Assembly: GCF_963678635.1 (NCBI RefSeq)
Contig: NC_087067.1
Coordinates: 28,584,995 to 28,648,994, forward strand
Reading direction: 5' to 3'
Length of the DNA stretch: 64,000 nt
Source of the DNA: Symsagittifera roscoffensis
Lineage: Eukaryota; Xenacoelomorpha; Acoela; Convolutidae
The position numbers and the translations under genes are program-made. A model generated the notes under the pieces. It was not told the DNA's origin. It did not search any database and saw only the letters and a program-made list of their open reading frames with translations. Numbering within the stretch: the stretch's first letter is position 1; the number at the start of each line of letters is the position of its first letter. Positions 54,001 through 62,555 of the stretch are shown one piece after another.

Positions 54001-55249
54001 AGTGAATGAGAAAGGCACTAGAGAGAAAAATGATGGTAATGAGAACTTGAGTTTGGACTTGAGTTTGGACGACAACGAAAAGATAGAAGTGGAGTCGGAT
54101 GCAGGTTCATTTGTAGAAGAAGACTGGAACGACCCAGAGCAAAACGAGGTTCCGAAGTGGATGGAGCCGGATCGACCAACACCACCGGAAACCAGGACTG
54201 GCAATCGTAAACGCACAGGCATGAGGTACAATAGGTACGGGGATGACTTCTTGATCGATAAGATACAGCCAGACAAGTTGGGCGATGAACTACTAAGCGC
54301 AGGCGAACTGGAAGCTGGAGAGGAATGGCAGGTCATTGACGATGGTGGACATTATCCGCAGGATGATTACTCGACGCCAGAATTGGAGACGGATCTCGAA
54401 CAGAGTGAGATAGAAAGGAGGGAGAACACGAACTTGAGGATTCTAGAGTGGATGCGTGATGTCAAAGACGAGAGCCGCGAAGGACAAAGCATTCAGCAAG
54501 TCGATGTATCAGCAGCAAATTACATGAAGACAGAGGACCCTCTTTTCGGATGGACAGCAACAGACAGGCCACTGGACATTCCTAAGGACAATTCAGACCC
54601 GACTACATCGACGGGGACGTCGATAAATATTTTTGTCCGGGGAGTGGGGGTAGGACTTACCCACACCGAAAACTTGATGATAAAGAAGCTCAAGGAAGTG
54701 AGGGAAACAAGCGGATTGGAACTGGAAGAAGAAGAACCTGAGCCTACCATAGGAAGGAATTTCAAAACGAAATTCGAAATACCCAATGAATACTCAGAGA
54801 ACATAATGATAACGGATAGCGACTTCATCCTGTCAAACAGGACCAGCGCGATCTGCATCACGGCGGACATGAGTTTCAAATCAAGATTGGAGGCTGACTT
54901 CAAAAGAGAGTACCAGAACGTAGAGTTTCTGTTCAGGCAGAGGCCAGGGCTGGGAGGCATGGCAGCGCTTCCACCGTCAGTGGCACAAGTCCCGGGCAAA
55001 TACCTCTGCTTCCTAGTAACGAGAGTCAACGACAGGAACACAATTGATCCCGAACACGTGATATTGGCACTGACAAGACTACGTGACTTCATGGTTGAAA
55101 GAGGAATAGTGGAGGTCTCGATGCCGGTGTACGACCCAAACAGGGGCAAACTGAGCTCGAGGGAATTGTACGATATCCTACATGTAGTCTTTGCAGAAAC
55201 GGAGATAATGGTCTATCTTCACAAGAAGTACTACTTGAGCATCGCCTGA
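48026..55249 (+). CDS. pol: Gag C-terminus / Pol polyprotein of element 2 with C-terminal macro-like domain
   Basis: A continuous frame of about 2400 codons, open from about 47978, with no ATG at its start because it continues gag. Numbering from 48026, zinc knuckles lie at 99-112 (CANCGSADHHVADC) and 151-164 (CFFCNQQGHFRMDC). The protease is DTGA at 458, and RT has YVDD at 944-947. The RNase H has LDTDASVVAISG and VDNRALSWL. A ~400-residue acidic linker follows. The integrase has HHCC (SHDQMGHQG, CLACLQVKD) and core D1700, D1759 and E1795 (35 residues between the last two). After a further acidic region, residues about 2262-2407 resemble a Poa1-like macro (ADP-ribose-binding) domain (AICITADMS, KYLCFLVTR, ALTRLRDFM, IVEVSMPVYD). 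Its Gly-rich loop is not conserved, so activity is uncertain. Confidence 0.88.
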   Translation: MRRRSDPEESTNRRNFSIASKFIDGVKSDDLRTMLATYYTLSKDSAPTPEEMRQKSREYMLMEPKKYSYSENRNTQGGSQPQRSSWYKPRDDMDKRRSCANCGSADHHVADCTTYKQGMKSLGYAPDEEDMSQMEEHEYYNGLIFKIGARCFFCNQQGHFRMDCPLFWEAVKDQNHPKHKLALAAVQNQRNRQNEFESRNLGAPNTELPTKTVKAVTHVKGAIESTAGNSLEINYEKAATEAIAKVKQDLAAKEIEQRLKLEIERQNFNEALTGSNSIPEARTGSTKTGNCNTMKMVTGKPFGISKIGARIMSIITVGGHEVTRNLSEPSDQTIMHIDVYADYLSGISPQTTSRALRALLMRGGSKSVRVDNRYTEAYGPHEVMLNIDGINIYTKTMITCDEDLIGQIYVGKEELKVRSIGHCAMLEEDAMHIGTEADVTGHVLDINGKKTQLRGLLDTGAVLSVRPIETWERMGFDKGDLIDSRIRLSAANKGALRVLGRTPIIALNLGERNLWMSFIVVENLDESDQFILGRDFIRNFDVTIDLNNAMFRIRNPDRWYAIKPVNLIMANENKAPVFLSRRVRLKANEAAIVSLRMKNYNELSDNKQVCIVPNPNSQSAAVLGRSFSITKSGLCVSVLLNTLDIPITIQRGRKLGYALPVKTRYETIENSKQNEVVDCPNHRDKICILRRLQRIKDSSGLIKSLKSETDDGLSSCSNFPERPTLDEMQTDKPVLPEIEHLRGKMKDEQLEAIKDVLERNEEVFSRHKADIGCCNFVEHEIELEENAVPHREGARRMTPHKSDACRKEIETLLEYDMIEPSKSPWACGVVMAKKKGDQLRFCCDFRYLNSVTVKDAYPIPRIDESLSKLGDAKFFTTLDLGSAFWQVPLRKQDRDKTGFACELGLFQWKRMPFGLCNATATFQRLMAHALIGVTKKYGNLVMCYVDDVVIATPTLEDHIERLDEVFACMKRSGLKCKPSKCEILKDSIKYLGRMVDKHGIRPDPDAVEAVLTWKSPKTEHQLMSFLGFANYYREFIKGYADKVYPMQQLMRHKGKKFTWNNAAEESFQRIKKELCEAPVLGMPTEKGMYVLDTDASVVAISGILHQEQEWNGKTVLRPIAYGSKVLSDTEMKYGAPKAEMFAVVTFVEKYRAYLGSEPFKLRVDNRALSWLKTYSMDQSYIGRWIVRLDGYNMIIEHRTRDKHQNADSFSKKTEFYERQEQREADRPEIKDGFSFMDKETYDSLPLTRWLDKSGKPIEDHPELPKGPLEKTILKKSRGIPIGLMLKSKIVRETLKAKGYDLIQVEVGTVRIDEDLMRLLEKLSDDKPVIQGKGQEAPELTILRREGTVNNTDVSKGSITDSKDVVRSLVEKIPENILEQTKVRDKKVTFREEVEHLGLDQESGEWSRFIEEDEIGDGKLSGEREEWDEESDESSEDQDSLCMILAEEKIRQHDRELQTDPSSGTYNLEVQEVRGGEELEKIAVSRKPLRELSCNSNVRTNLVPEDDMKIVKRMICVKLSDDIHNPGEMNGQIMALKEHVKARYRLSDLIRAQKNDKMTSNLSKWIHSGVKEKGELEEDSYKILSQFYKEKRDLLYHTAEGVVACKRRDEEKILHKHNLIILPQLYQMEMLFRSHDQMGHQGIDKVQQRILHRFDWPGMRKACERWVNACLACLQVKDPRKMKFPLKSVESSEFNEVVQIDHQKICMKESGYNQILVIIDHFTKLAEAVPCQTASAEETCDHLITHWISRYGCPMTFQSDNGKAFVGDLTKELMKRSHIAQAHSTTYHPQTNGLVERQNRTLVNMLRVYCSRYMTDWDKYLPQVVGAYNSTQHSTTGISPFMMLTSRERAMPLTFFYPEYEGKRTSPQAYVKEAIKRQQELNELCRRNTAQAQMRQRKKYDEKILRAKPYEVGQYVWVFQNVIPPKGTKKLLKKWRGPFMITEVHQQGRFYRLSTGRAAHYENLKPHVPSPEDWCLPKDMEGLEYLVVEPACEVNEKGTREKNDGNENLSLDLSLDDNEKIEVESDAGSFVEEDWNDPEQNEVPKWMEPDRPTPPETRTGNRKRTGMRYNRYGDDFLIDKIQPDKLGDELLSAGELEAGEEWQVIDDGGHYPQDDYSTPELETDLEQSEIERRENTNLRILEWMRDVKDESREGQSIQQVDVSAANYMKTEDPLFGWTATDRPLDIPKDNSDPTTSTGTSINIFVRGVGVGLTHTENLMIKKLKEVRETSGLELEEEEPEPTIGRNFKTKFEIPNEYSENIMITDSDFILSNRTSAICITADMSFKSRLEADFKREYQNVEFLFRQRPGLGGMAALPPSVAQVPGKYLCFLVTRVNDRNTIDPEHVILALTRLRDFMVERGIVEVSMPVYDPNRGKLSSRELYDILHVVFAETEIMVYLHKKYYLSIA

Positions 55250-55772
55250 GTCGGGTACATGGAGGTATCGAGTCGGGTGCGAGGGAGGAGTCTTGAGTTA
55301 GGTACTGGGGTGCGGCGCAGGTAAAGGAATCTTAAGATGTGATTGGCATGACAATTGAATTTTAAAAGAAAGAATTAACGGTGCTAAAACATAAAATGAA
55401 TCTGCATGTTTTTAAGGGAAATCCAATCGAATTGTTTTAAGTGATATGAGAATGATAAGATTTTAACCATATGGGTAGAAGGGGGGTCTCTAGGTTAGGA
55501 ACGTGACATGCTAAGTTTTAATGAGCTTTCTGTTTTCAGATCAAGTTTGAAAAACAAAGTTGAAAATCCAACTACATTCAAGCGAGAAACAGAAAGAGAA
55601 AATCTTGATTGAACACGCGATAATCCGCATCTACAGCAAGTACTTGCAAGAGAACATTTCTAGAGAATTCTTGAATTGGGTAATACTTGAGTTGGTAAGG
55701 TAATTCTTGAGTTGGTAAGGTAATTCTTGAGCTGGTTAACATCTACCTACATACATCCCGAAGTTACAAAGA
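55250..55772 (+). other. Spacer between pol and the downstream frame, with predicted intron
   Basis: CAG|GTAAAG at 55318-55326 is followed by CTTTCTGTTTTCAG ending at 55539, giving a 219-nt GT-AG intron. This would place a short spliced leader just before the ATG at 55773. A 20-21-bp word with TTCTTGAGTTGGTAAGG is repeated about three times at 55677-55740. There is no coding sequence. Confidence 0.5.
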
Positions 55773-58700
55773 ATGGCAGACCGATTCTGGAACTCCATGC
55801 CCGCGGCTCTGAAGAAGCCCACTCTTGACGAGCTGTACAGACGCCTGAGGGACCTGGACTACACCCAGATAGACGAGAGAATGGCGGTGATGCTGAATGC
55901 GATCCTCCAGTTGGAGGACCAGGGTGAGTGCAGGGAGTCTGCGACGGAGGCTGTCTTGATGGTCGGCTACACCACCGAGGGCATATCAAATCGAGAGCAG
56001 ACCAGATGGTTATCTTGGAATGCGGATGGAGGAGTAAGGGGCTTTGACTTGGCAAGAAATCCTGGCCTGAGTAACAACACCGAACACGGCGCAGGAGAGT
56101 TCCCGCTACCGATGAGGCCAACGGCAAGATCCACGGGCCAGAGCTCAAGTAAGATGCCGTCGATGTCGCGAGCGCAACAGACGACCGAGGCATATCCGGA
56201 TCTGGGGGTTCTAAAGAAAGAGCTCGAGAAGGCGCTGAAGGAAAGGAATAAAGCGAACCTGGATCGGGATCAGGCGAAGCTGGATAGGGAGAACCTTCAG
56301 CTGGAGAGAGACCAGGCAGTCGACGAGCGAGATCAGACGTTGAAAATACTTGAGATGCTAAGGACTGAACATCAGCAGGAGCTAAGGGTGCGGGAGAACG
56401 TCGCGAATCGTGATCAACTGAAGTCGGAGTTGGAAAGGATAGAACAGCGACAACGCGAGCTTGACGCACAGAAGGGAGCCAGGTCAAACGAACGAGTGGT
56501 GACCAGCTCGAGGCCAGAGTCGCGCATGGAGGTGGATGAAGCTCCCAGGGCTAGAGGACGGTTCAACCTTGACCGCGAGGCCAGGGAACACATGAGTGAA
56601 GGGTTGGAGGTCTGGATACCGAATGACGTGACGCCTTCCTTGCGCAACCTAGAGACACAACCTGTACGTCCTCTGATGGATGTGGTGTTACCAGGATATA
56701 CCCCAACCTCGACCTCGGTGAGTGGCGCCTCATCGCGCCTGAAGGAGCTGGGCGAGAAATTGCAGCAGCAGAGTCGTGAAAGATCGACAAGGCCAGAGCT
56801 TCCCCCAACTTGGAGGGAACAGCCGGTCAGGAACGTCGTGATCGCAAGCTATAAGAAGAATACAGAAGGGAACTACCACAGGCACAATCGGCTGGACTGG
56901 AGTGCGGAACAGGGAGCCAGGAGGGACTGCTTCCATGACGCAGCCTGGGTGGAGTATCTAGCGCCACCTCGTGTGCCAGAGGGTGCAGTTCACCTAATTA
57001 TAGGGGACAGCCTGGTGCGGGTGTTGACCCAGATCCGGTCACATTGGCAGACAGGAGTCTTGAGTTTCGCTGGAGCTGCCACGCCACAGATGTTGGCAAC
57101 CCTGGACATGCTAGGGATGACCAAAGTTTACACAGTGACCCTGATGGTTGGGACCAACGACGTGTCAAGGGGAGAAGCGAGGAAAGTAACGAGGCTGTGC
57201 GACAAGATGAGCTGCCTTCTTGAGGAACTGAGGATCCGGATGGACCCCATCCTGCTGACGGTATGCACGGTCCCCTACAACATGATGTTTGATCAGCACG
57301 CCCTAGAGATGAACCAGAAGGTGCGGAGCCTGAACAAGGTGATCCGAGACATACACCGAAAGAGTGTGCTTCCTCTCAGGCTGTTGGACACAGCAGAACG
57401 TATGGAGAAAAAGGGATTCCCTGAAGACACCTCCAAAGATGGAATCCATTTCGATAGGCCAAGGGGAGCGGAGTGGCTGAACGACGTCTTCCAGGAACAC
57501 ATAAACACGCTAGAGGCGGACCTGCTGGAGACAGCCCAATTCACTTTAGGACCACCTCCGAACCCACCATTCCTTGCCTGGAGGGCCTTGGCTGGTCGCT
57601 TGGGAGCGAGAGTTGATACTAGAGACAGTTCAAGGAGCAATCAGACCCGATTGCAGAGTGCCACGCCAATGGAGTCGGAGGAGGTAGAGTCATCAACACC
57701 TCCGGGCTCGGCGATGTCCTCTGTGGTGGTGGCAGATGGCAGGAGAGAAAAGAAGTCTATGGAGACTGCCCGCTTGAGATATCCTGAGAAGGTGAAGGAA
57801 CTGGATCTAGAGAGTTTGGAATGCAGACGAGAGTTGGCGGAAACCCTGGGGATCGAACGAGTGTCGCCCGAGGATTTGAATAGACATCATTGCGTAGACT
57901 GGTTGAAAGCTCACGAGGCGCACTTCTCGAGAGCGAAATTAATGGAGACCACAGACCTGTCTGGAATTCCCACAAAAGCGATCATGGGACCCATTAACTA
58001 CAGGCCTCTCAAGCTGTTGGGGAGTCCTGGACTTATAGTAGAACCTCCCAAGCACCGAACTGGCATCGCAAGGATCAGGTTGGCAACCCCGGCGCAGTTA
58101 AAGGTGGTAGACAAGCTACTCAATCCGGGGGGAATGGAATTGCCTGATGCCGCTTACGAAGGTCCGAAGTTGGCAGAAGATCCCAGGTACGGGAAGCCCT
58201 GTGGCGGCACCCAACTGGCCAAAACTCTGGCAGTTTATGATAGAGCAGATCCAGCTGCTGCAAGAGTAGTCATTGTGGCGGGATCGGACTTCGAAGGAAC
58301 GTCTCCCAAGTTGTTCTGGCCGGAGACTCTGGTATACTCTTTGCCAGGAGCCGAATTGAACCAGATGTTGACTCTAGTGGTGGCAATAAAGTCGGAAATG
58401 CCCTGTGAACCTGAGCTGCTATTGTTTGCAGGAATGAATGATCACCTGCACGCGATGGGACTTCTTGAGCAACTGAAGGGCAAGAAGATTCCGACATCAA
58501 GGAAGACATGGGAGGCCATTCATGCGTTATTTGCGGCGATGAATGAGGTACAAGAGAACGTAGCCTCGAGATTTGGGTCTAAGACGAAAGTGGTGTTCAC
58601 CACATCCCCTGGATACGCAAATATGCCACCCGCCCTACAATTCGTGTACGCGGTCTTGATCCTAATAGCAGAAGGGAGTGAATGGCGGATTCTGATGGCA

Positions 58701-59330
58701 GCCCCCAATCGAGAGCTGGAGCCATCGAACCTGAGGCTTTACAAATCAGAATTGCCGGCGGCATGGGCTGACATATCTCATGCACTGAGGGGCTTTTACG
58801 GGCTAGCCGACGTCCTGATTGTATTGGATGAGGTACTCTTGCTAGAGATATCGAACTTTGCTAGACAACTCAAGTTCAGCCCAGTCATCGGGGACGACCA
58901 CCCGGCGATAAACCAGTTGACGGCCAGCCTGTGGTTCCGGAGTATGGATGTGAAAGTCGCAAATTCCACCAGCAGGTCTAGAGGTCCCAGCAACGAGAGA
59001 AGAAATGTGGTCGAGACGGAGAAACAGTTAGAATCGATGAAATATCGCTTGACTCAAGAGAATGGCTGGTGGCCATTCCTGACACCAAGGCTGGAGAACG
59101 TCACGGATAAGACGAGGGAGGAAGCACCACTCCTCGTGAAACAAGTCTGGAGTTTTCTAGAGAAGCAACTGGAGCTAGCTGAAACGAGAGACATGACGGT
59201 GGCTAGATTTGTCTCGGCCGCCAATGAAGTGACGATTGGGGGATTTTGGAGAGAGCACGCCAACGGCGAACTGAAGACTAGGAGAGATTACGAGATTCTC
59301 AAGTTCTTGAATCCTTGCTGGGAGAATTAA
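55773..59330 (+). CDS. SGNH-hydrolase-domain protein with a second degenerate SGNH-like domain
   Basis: ATG-led, 1185 residues. Residues 1-140 are globular, about 150-240 a charged coiled coil (LDRDQAKLDRENLQLERDQ), and 250-400 mixed. Residues about 405-590 form an SGNH/GDSL hydrolase: block I GDSLVR with nucleophile S413, a Gly (FAGAAT) in block II, block III GTND with N462, and block V DGIH with D556 and H559. All catalytic residues are present, so ester hydrolysis is plausible. Residues about 830-990 repeat the pattern loosely (IVAGSDFEG at 834-842, FAGMNDHL with N889, KVVFTTSPGY) without a GDS nucleophile or DxxH, suggesting an inactive duplicate. SGNH domains are known in ORF1 proteins of some non-LTR retroelements. 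Here the domain sits after pol of an LTR element. Confidence 0.75.
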   Translation: MADRFWNSMPAALKKPTLDELYRRLRDLDYTQIDERMAVMLNAILQLEDQGECRESATEAVLMVGYTTEGISNREQTRWLSWNADGGVRGFDLARNPGLSNNTEHGAGEFPLPMRPTARSTGQSSSKMPSMSRAQQTTEAYPDLGVLKKELEKALKERNKANLDRDQAKLDRENLQLERDQAVDERDQTLKILEMLRTEHQQELRVRENVANRDQLKSELERIEQRQRELDAQKGARSNERVVTSSRPESRMEVDEAPRARGRFNLDREAREHMSEGLEVWIPNDVTPSLRNLETQPVRPLMDVVLPGYTPTSTSVSGASSRLKELGEKLQQQSRERSTRPELPPTWREQPVRNVVIASYKKNTEGNYHRHNRLDWSAEQGARRDCFHDAAWVEYLAPPRVPEGAVHLIIGDSLVRVLTQIRSHWQTGVLSFAGAATPQMLATLDMLGMTKVYTVTLMVGTNDVSRGEARKVTRLCDKMSCLLEELRIRMDPILLTVCTVPYNMMFDQHALEMNQKVRSLNKVIRDIHRKSVLPLRLLDTAERMEKKGFPEDTSKDGIHFDRPRGAEWLNDVFQEHINTLEADLLETAQFTLGPPPNPPFLAWRALAGRLGARVDTRDSSRSNQTRLQSATPMESEEVESSTPPGSAMSSVVVADGRREKKSMETARLRYPEKVKELDLESLECRRELAETLGIERVSPEDLNRHHCVDWLKAHEAHFSRAKLMETTDLSGIPTKAIMGPINYRPLKLLGSPGLIVEPPKHRTGIARIRLATPAQLKVVDKLLNPGGMELPDAAYEGPKLAEDPRYGKPCGGTQLAKTLAVYDRADPAAARVVIVAGSDFEGTSPKLFWPETLVYSLPGAELNQMLTLVVAIKSEMPCEPELLLFAGMNDHLHAMGLLEQLKGKKIPTSRKTWEAIHALFAAMNEVQENVASRFGSKTKVVFTTSPGYANMPPALQFVYAVLILIAEGSEWRILMAAPNRELEPSNLRLYKSELPAAWADISHALRGFYGLADVLIVLDEVLLLEISNFARQLKFSPVIGDDHPAINQLTASLWFRSMDVKVANSTSRSRGPSNERRNVVETEKQLESMKYRLTQENGWWPFLTPRLENVTDKTREEAPLLVKQVWSFLEKQLELAETRDMTVARFVSAANEVTIGGFWREHANGELKTRRDYEILKFLNPCWEN

Positions 59331-61187
59331 TTCTTGGCAGGAGTGTTCGGCACCACGGCGACTATCTTCGGAGCCTTCGTACAGGAGATACTGGACATGT
59401 CCATCAGCCTGCTCTTGGCCCTGTATTTGGTTTACCCCAGATACTTGTTCAACATGGGCCCAGCATACATGTTTAGTCGAGGAGTGGAGACACTTCGAGT
59501 TGATGGGTACCTGGCACTAGTACTCTTGACCCATGGGGAATTGGTGTCGTTTCATCGGTTAATGGAATATGGAGAACCTCTGTCTATGGGGAGAGTCCAC
59601 ACAAGCATTGAAACCAGCTCCTACAAGTGTGCCGCAGGGTTGAAGACACTGCTGGTGCAATACCTCATGATGCAGAATCGATACATGACGGGTGAAGATG
59701 AGAATCCAACCTCGAGAGAAGAATGGAAGAAGGCGAACAGAGGGATGCCTCTGTTGACGGACCTGTGCCCGGCAATGAGGTCGGACCCAATGGGGATAAT
59801 CCGGGGTCTAAAGGAGGTGGTGACCTGCATTTATGGTCCAGCAGTGACGTACGCGTTTCCAGATCCCCTGGTGATAACGTATCGTCACTCGGTGACGCAC
59901 TTGAGTCTCATCAGCGTACTGGATGGTACAGCGCTGAATTGGTGTCAGCAGGAGGTGCTCAGGGCGCGTATGAGCAACACGGTACTCTTCGGAAAAGTGA
60001 AAGATGCCGAAATGATGGTATGCAACTTCAGGGGACAAATGCAATGTAGAATGGGAGGCAAGCGAGAGGGCCCCATTGAAATGTATCCAAAGTTTTGGAA
60101 CCTAAACCCATTGACGGCCGACGGACGAGAAGCCTTGAGAATCCCCGCCTGGAAGGAGTGCTTTGCACTAGTCAAGAGGGAGCTGGAGGCCATAATGGAG
60201 AAAGAAATCCTACCAGCCACCATGCCTGAGTTCCCGACAGTCAGGAGGATGACCTTGGGAATGAATAGTCCCTTGGTGGTTCCCTCCATAATGGCGAGGA
60301 TGATGACGGAGGAAACGCAGAGGCATTTCACGGATGGCTGGGATCCCCTGTTCATCGGCTACACGGCGGCAGTTCACTTCCACACCAGCGAGATGAAGGT
60401 AAATTCGTGGACGACGCAAGCGAAAAAGAGTAGAGGTTCGCAGCCCCCTGGATATGAGGTGCGGAAAGTCTTGAGGACTCTTGAGAAGGAGGGACTTGAG
60501 AATATGCTACCCATATGGGATGATGGCAGGATGATCGTGATGGAGGGGCACGTCGCATTGGTGGACGAAATGAAATTTGCCACGAGAAAATACAAGGCAC
60601 CCTATGGCTTGGAACAAGTAGAAGTGATACAGGAGGGAACAGAACTAGATGCAGCAGGTCAACTGCATGTAGCCCTGACGGAATATAAAAAGCTGGATCC
60701 TACGACACCGTCACCGCTGTCTGTAGACACGCCTGGAGACAAGAGGAGTGGACCCCTTGAGGACCGATTCAAAAGAATTCTCGAGAGAAGAAGAAATGAA
60801 TCAGAGGAAGAGAGTATGGATGAAACTCTCAGTGAAGCTGGAGAAGACATGGAGGTAGGGAATACGCCTGAACCAGGGCCATCAGGGGAGGAACTCACCA
60901 CTCAAGAGCTGTTGAAAGACTTGAGCGAAGAGAATTGGGCAGACACTGCCACCCCACCTCTGAACCCGTCCCCTCGGAAGAACCTGGAGTGGCCATTGGC
61001 AGGTGAGACCTTCAATATGGGGATGTTACTCTTGAGCTCGGAGGAAAGGGAGAAGAACACGTTCGAAGGGAACAGGGACATATTCTTGGGGTCTCTCAAG
61101 GATGACGCTTGGCAGGAATTCTTGGAGGAATTCAATCAAGAAGTGGGCAGCGAGACGACGCTGGACAAGTTCAAGAAGGAACTGTGA
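59331..61187 (+). CDS. Unknown protein segment, same frame after an in-frame TAA
   Basis: The reading frame of 55773 continues without shift after TAA (59328-59330) for 618 codons to TGA at 61185. The first ATG is only at 59397, 22 codons in. The sequence begins hydrophobic (MSISLLLALYLVYPRYLF) and then is a globular, Met-rich region (PLVITYRHSVTHLSLISVL, VPSIMARMMTEETQRHF) ending in an acidic Ser/Glu/Pro-rich tail. I recognise no family. Codon use matches the flanking segments, so it is coding; whether it is a separate protein or part of one long product is open. Confidence 0.55.
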   Translation, partial: FLAGVFGTTATIFGAFVQEILDMSISLLLALYLVYPRYLFNMGPAYMFSRGVETLRVDGYLALVLLTHGELVSFHRLMEYGEPLSMGRVHTSIETSSYKCAAGLKTLLVQYLMMQNRYMTGEDENPTSREEWKKANRGMPLLTDLCPAMRSDPMGIIRGLKEVVTCIYGPAVTYAFPDPLVITYRHSVTHLSLISVLDGTALNWCQQEVLRARMSNTVLFGKVKDAEMMVCNFRGQMQCRMGGKREGPIEMYPKFWNLNPLTADGREALRIPAWKECFALVKRELEAIMEKEILPATMPEFPTVRRMTLGMNSPLVVPSIMARMMTEETQRHFTDGWDPLFIGYTAAVHFHTSEMKVNSWTTQAKKSRGSQPPGYEVRKVLRTLEKEGLENMLPIWDDGRMIVMEGHVALVDEMKFATRKYKAPYGLEQVEVIQEGTELDAAGQLHVALTEYKKLDPTTPSPLSVDTPGDKRSGPLEDRFKRILERRRNESEEESMDETLSEAGEDMEVGNTPEPGPSGEELTTQELLKDLSEENWADTATPPLNPSPRKNLEWPLAGETFNMGMLLLSSEEREKNTFEGNRDIFLGSLKDDAWQEFLEEFNQEVGSETTLDKFKKEL

Positions 61188-62555
61188 GACGCAGTAGTGA
61201 GATTTGGGGAACCGCTCCTGATAGGAACGGGCCTGGATGAGAAAGCAAGAAAAGAGTTGCTGAACAAGCTAGTGGAGCTGAGGAACGCACGATCGAAGGC
61301 TAGAGAAGAAAAATGTGAGGACAGCTGTACTCTGAAACAAAAAACTGTAGATAAAATGGTTGATGATATAAAAAGGGATAAGGTTGGGACTAGTAATATG
61401 ATTAAAAGTACTAATATCCTTAAGGCTCGAGCAGGGGGGAGGCAAGAGTTGGAAGGAGTGGATGGAGAGGTCGAATCAGTGATGATAGCCACAACACCCT
61501 CAAGCAGAGATGTGAAGACTCGCAAGAGGAAGAGAGAAGTGGAAGGATTGGGTAGTCCTTCAGTGGATGCTGTTTCGGAAGGAAACTGGAGAGAGACGGC
61601 GCCCATCGTTTTGGCTCGATGCAAGACGGCGGCATACAAGAACAGCTCGGAGCTCAGGAAACCACTTGAAGTAGAAAAGGAAATAGAGGTTTCCGCCAGT
61701 TCGACGTCAGAAGAAGACTTCAAGCCTCAGAAGATAAACGTGAAGAGAGGTTCAACGAACGGACAGGTAGGGGAAGTGGAGATCGGCAAAGAATGGATCT
61801 CGAAGGCACATCAGGACATGGGCAAACAGGTGACGAGTGATCCATTGGAGAGGAACAAGACGAGGAACACTTCCCGGACGTGGTGGGTGGCCCTCGAAAC
61901 ATTGAAGGAAATGGAGGACTGCTTGAAGAAGTTGGACAGTGGAATGGCTCGCAAGCGACGCAATTGGGCCACCCAGCAAAAAGCCGAGGTTAATAAGATA
62001 GAAATGACAAATCACCTGAAGAGGTCCTGGCAGAGTTTGTTGAAGGATCATTTTGAAGAGGCGATGAGGACACCCTCATCAGCACCGCCACTAATGGCGA
62101 ATCCCTTCGTTAGAACTGCGGGACAATTAGTGTTCACCTGGAGTCTGGTGGGAATAGAGTTGGAGACATTGACCTCGTATGACAGGCTGAAGTTGGGAAG
62201 CAAGAAGCTAGAGGTGTATCAGGCACTGATGCAACACGTGGCCAGGGACAATTCAGGCTTGAGCCTGGCTAGAAGAAAAGATGCCACATGTTTCTTGAGA
62301 TGGATAATGTCAATGATGTCTGATAGCACCATCCTGGCATGCCACCAGAGAGCAAGCGGAAGTAAAACCATGGAGAAAAGAGTCTCAACGATCATCTTGA
62401 ACGTATATCAGAGTACAGGAATAGAGAAAGAAGATGGTTCCAGACTATCATTAGAGAACCATCGAAAGCTGGACGAGGTGCGGAGGTTCTCTAATAAGAA
62501 GTTCGAGGAAGAACATGATGTTCACCGTAACCTGGCCTTGTCAGAACAGTACTAG
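61188..62555 (+). CDS. Unknown protein segment, same frame after TGA
   Basis: The frame continues again after TGA (61185-61187) for 455 codons to TAG at 62553. No ATG occurs for the first ~55 codons. It begins with a charged helical part (KARKELLNKLVELRNARSKA), then a disordered Ser/Glu/Lys-rich part, then a more globular C-terminal half (QSLLKDHFEEAM, LVFTWSLVGIELETLTSYD, FLRWIMSMMSDSTILACHQ). The product is not recognised. The sequence just before the stop and just after it (LALSEQY / RLSEKGEYQYVSG) reads as one continuous protein. Confidence 0.55.
   Translation, partial: DAVVRFGEPLLIGTGLDEKARKELLNKLVELRNARSKAREEKCEDSCTLKQKTVDKMVDDIKRDKVGTSNMIKSTNILKARAGGRQELEGVDGEVESVMIATTPSSRDVKTRKRKREVEGLGSPSVDAVSEGNWRETAPIVLARCKTAAYKNSSELRKPLEVEKEIEVSASSTSEEDFKPQKINVKRGSTNGQVGEVEIGKEWISKAHQDMGKQVTSDPLERNKTRNTSRTWWVALETLKEMEDCLKKLDSGMARKRRNWATQQKAEVNKIEMTNHLKRSWQSLLKDHFEEAMRTPSSAPPLMANPFVRTAGQLVFTWSLVGIELETLTSYDRLKLGSKKLEVYQALMQHVARDNSGLSLARRKDATCFLRWIMSMMSDSTILACHQRASGSKTMEKRVSTIILNVYQSTGIEKEDGSRLSLENHRKLDEVRRFSNKKFEEEHDVHRNLALSEQY

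Noticed and set aside
54520..55149. 209-aa minus-strand frame
   Set aside because: Antisense of the macro-like region; the sense frame carries the recognisable motifs and the 2400-codon continuity.
55747..56487. 246-aa minus-strand frame
   Set aside because: Shadow of the coiled-coil part of the SGNH protein; Pro/Ser-rich as expected for antisense of Glu/Arg-rich coding DNA.
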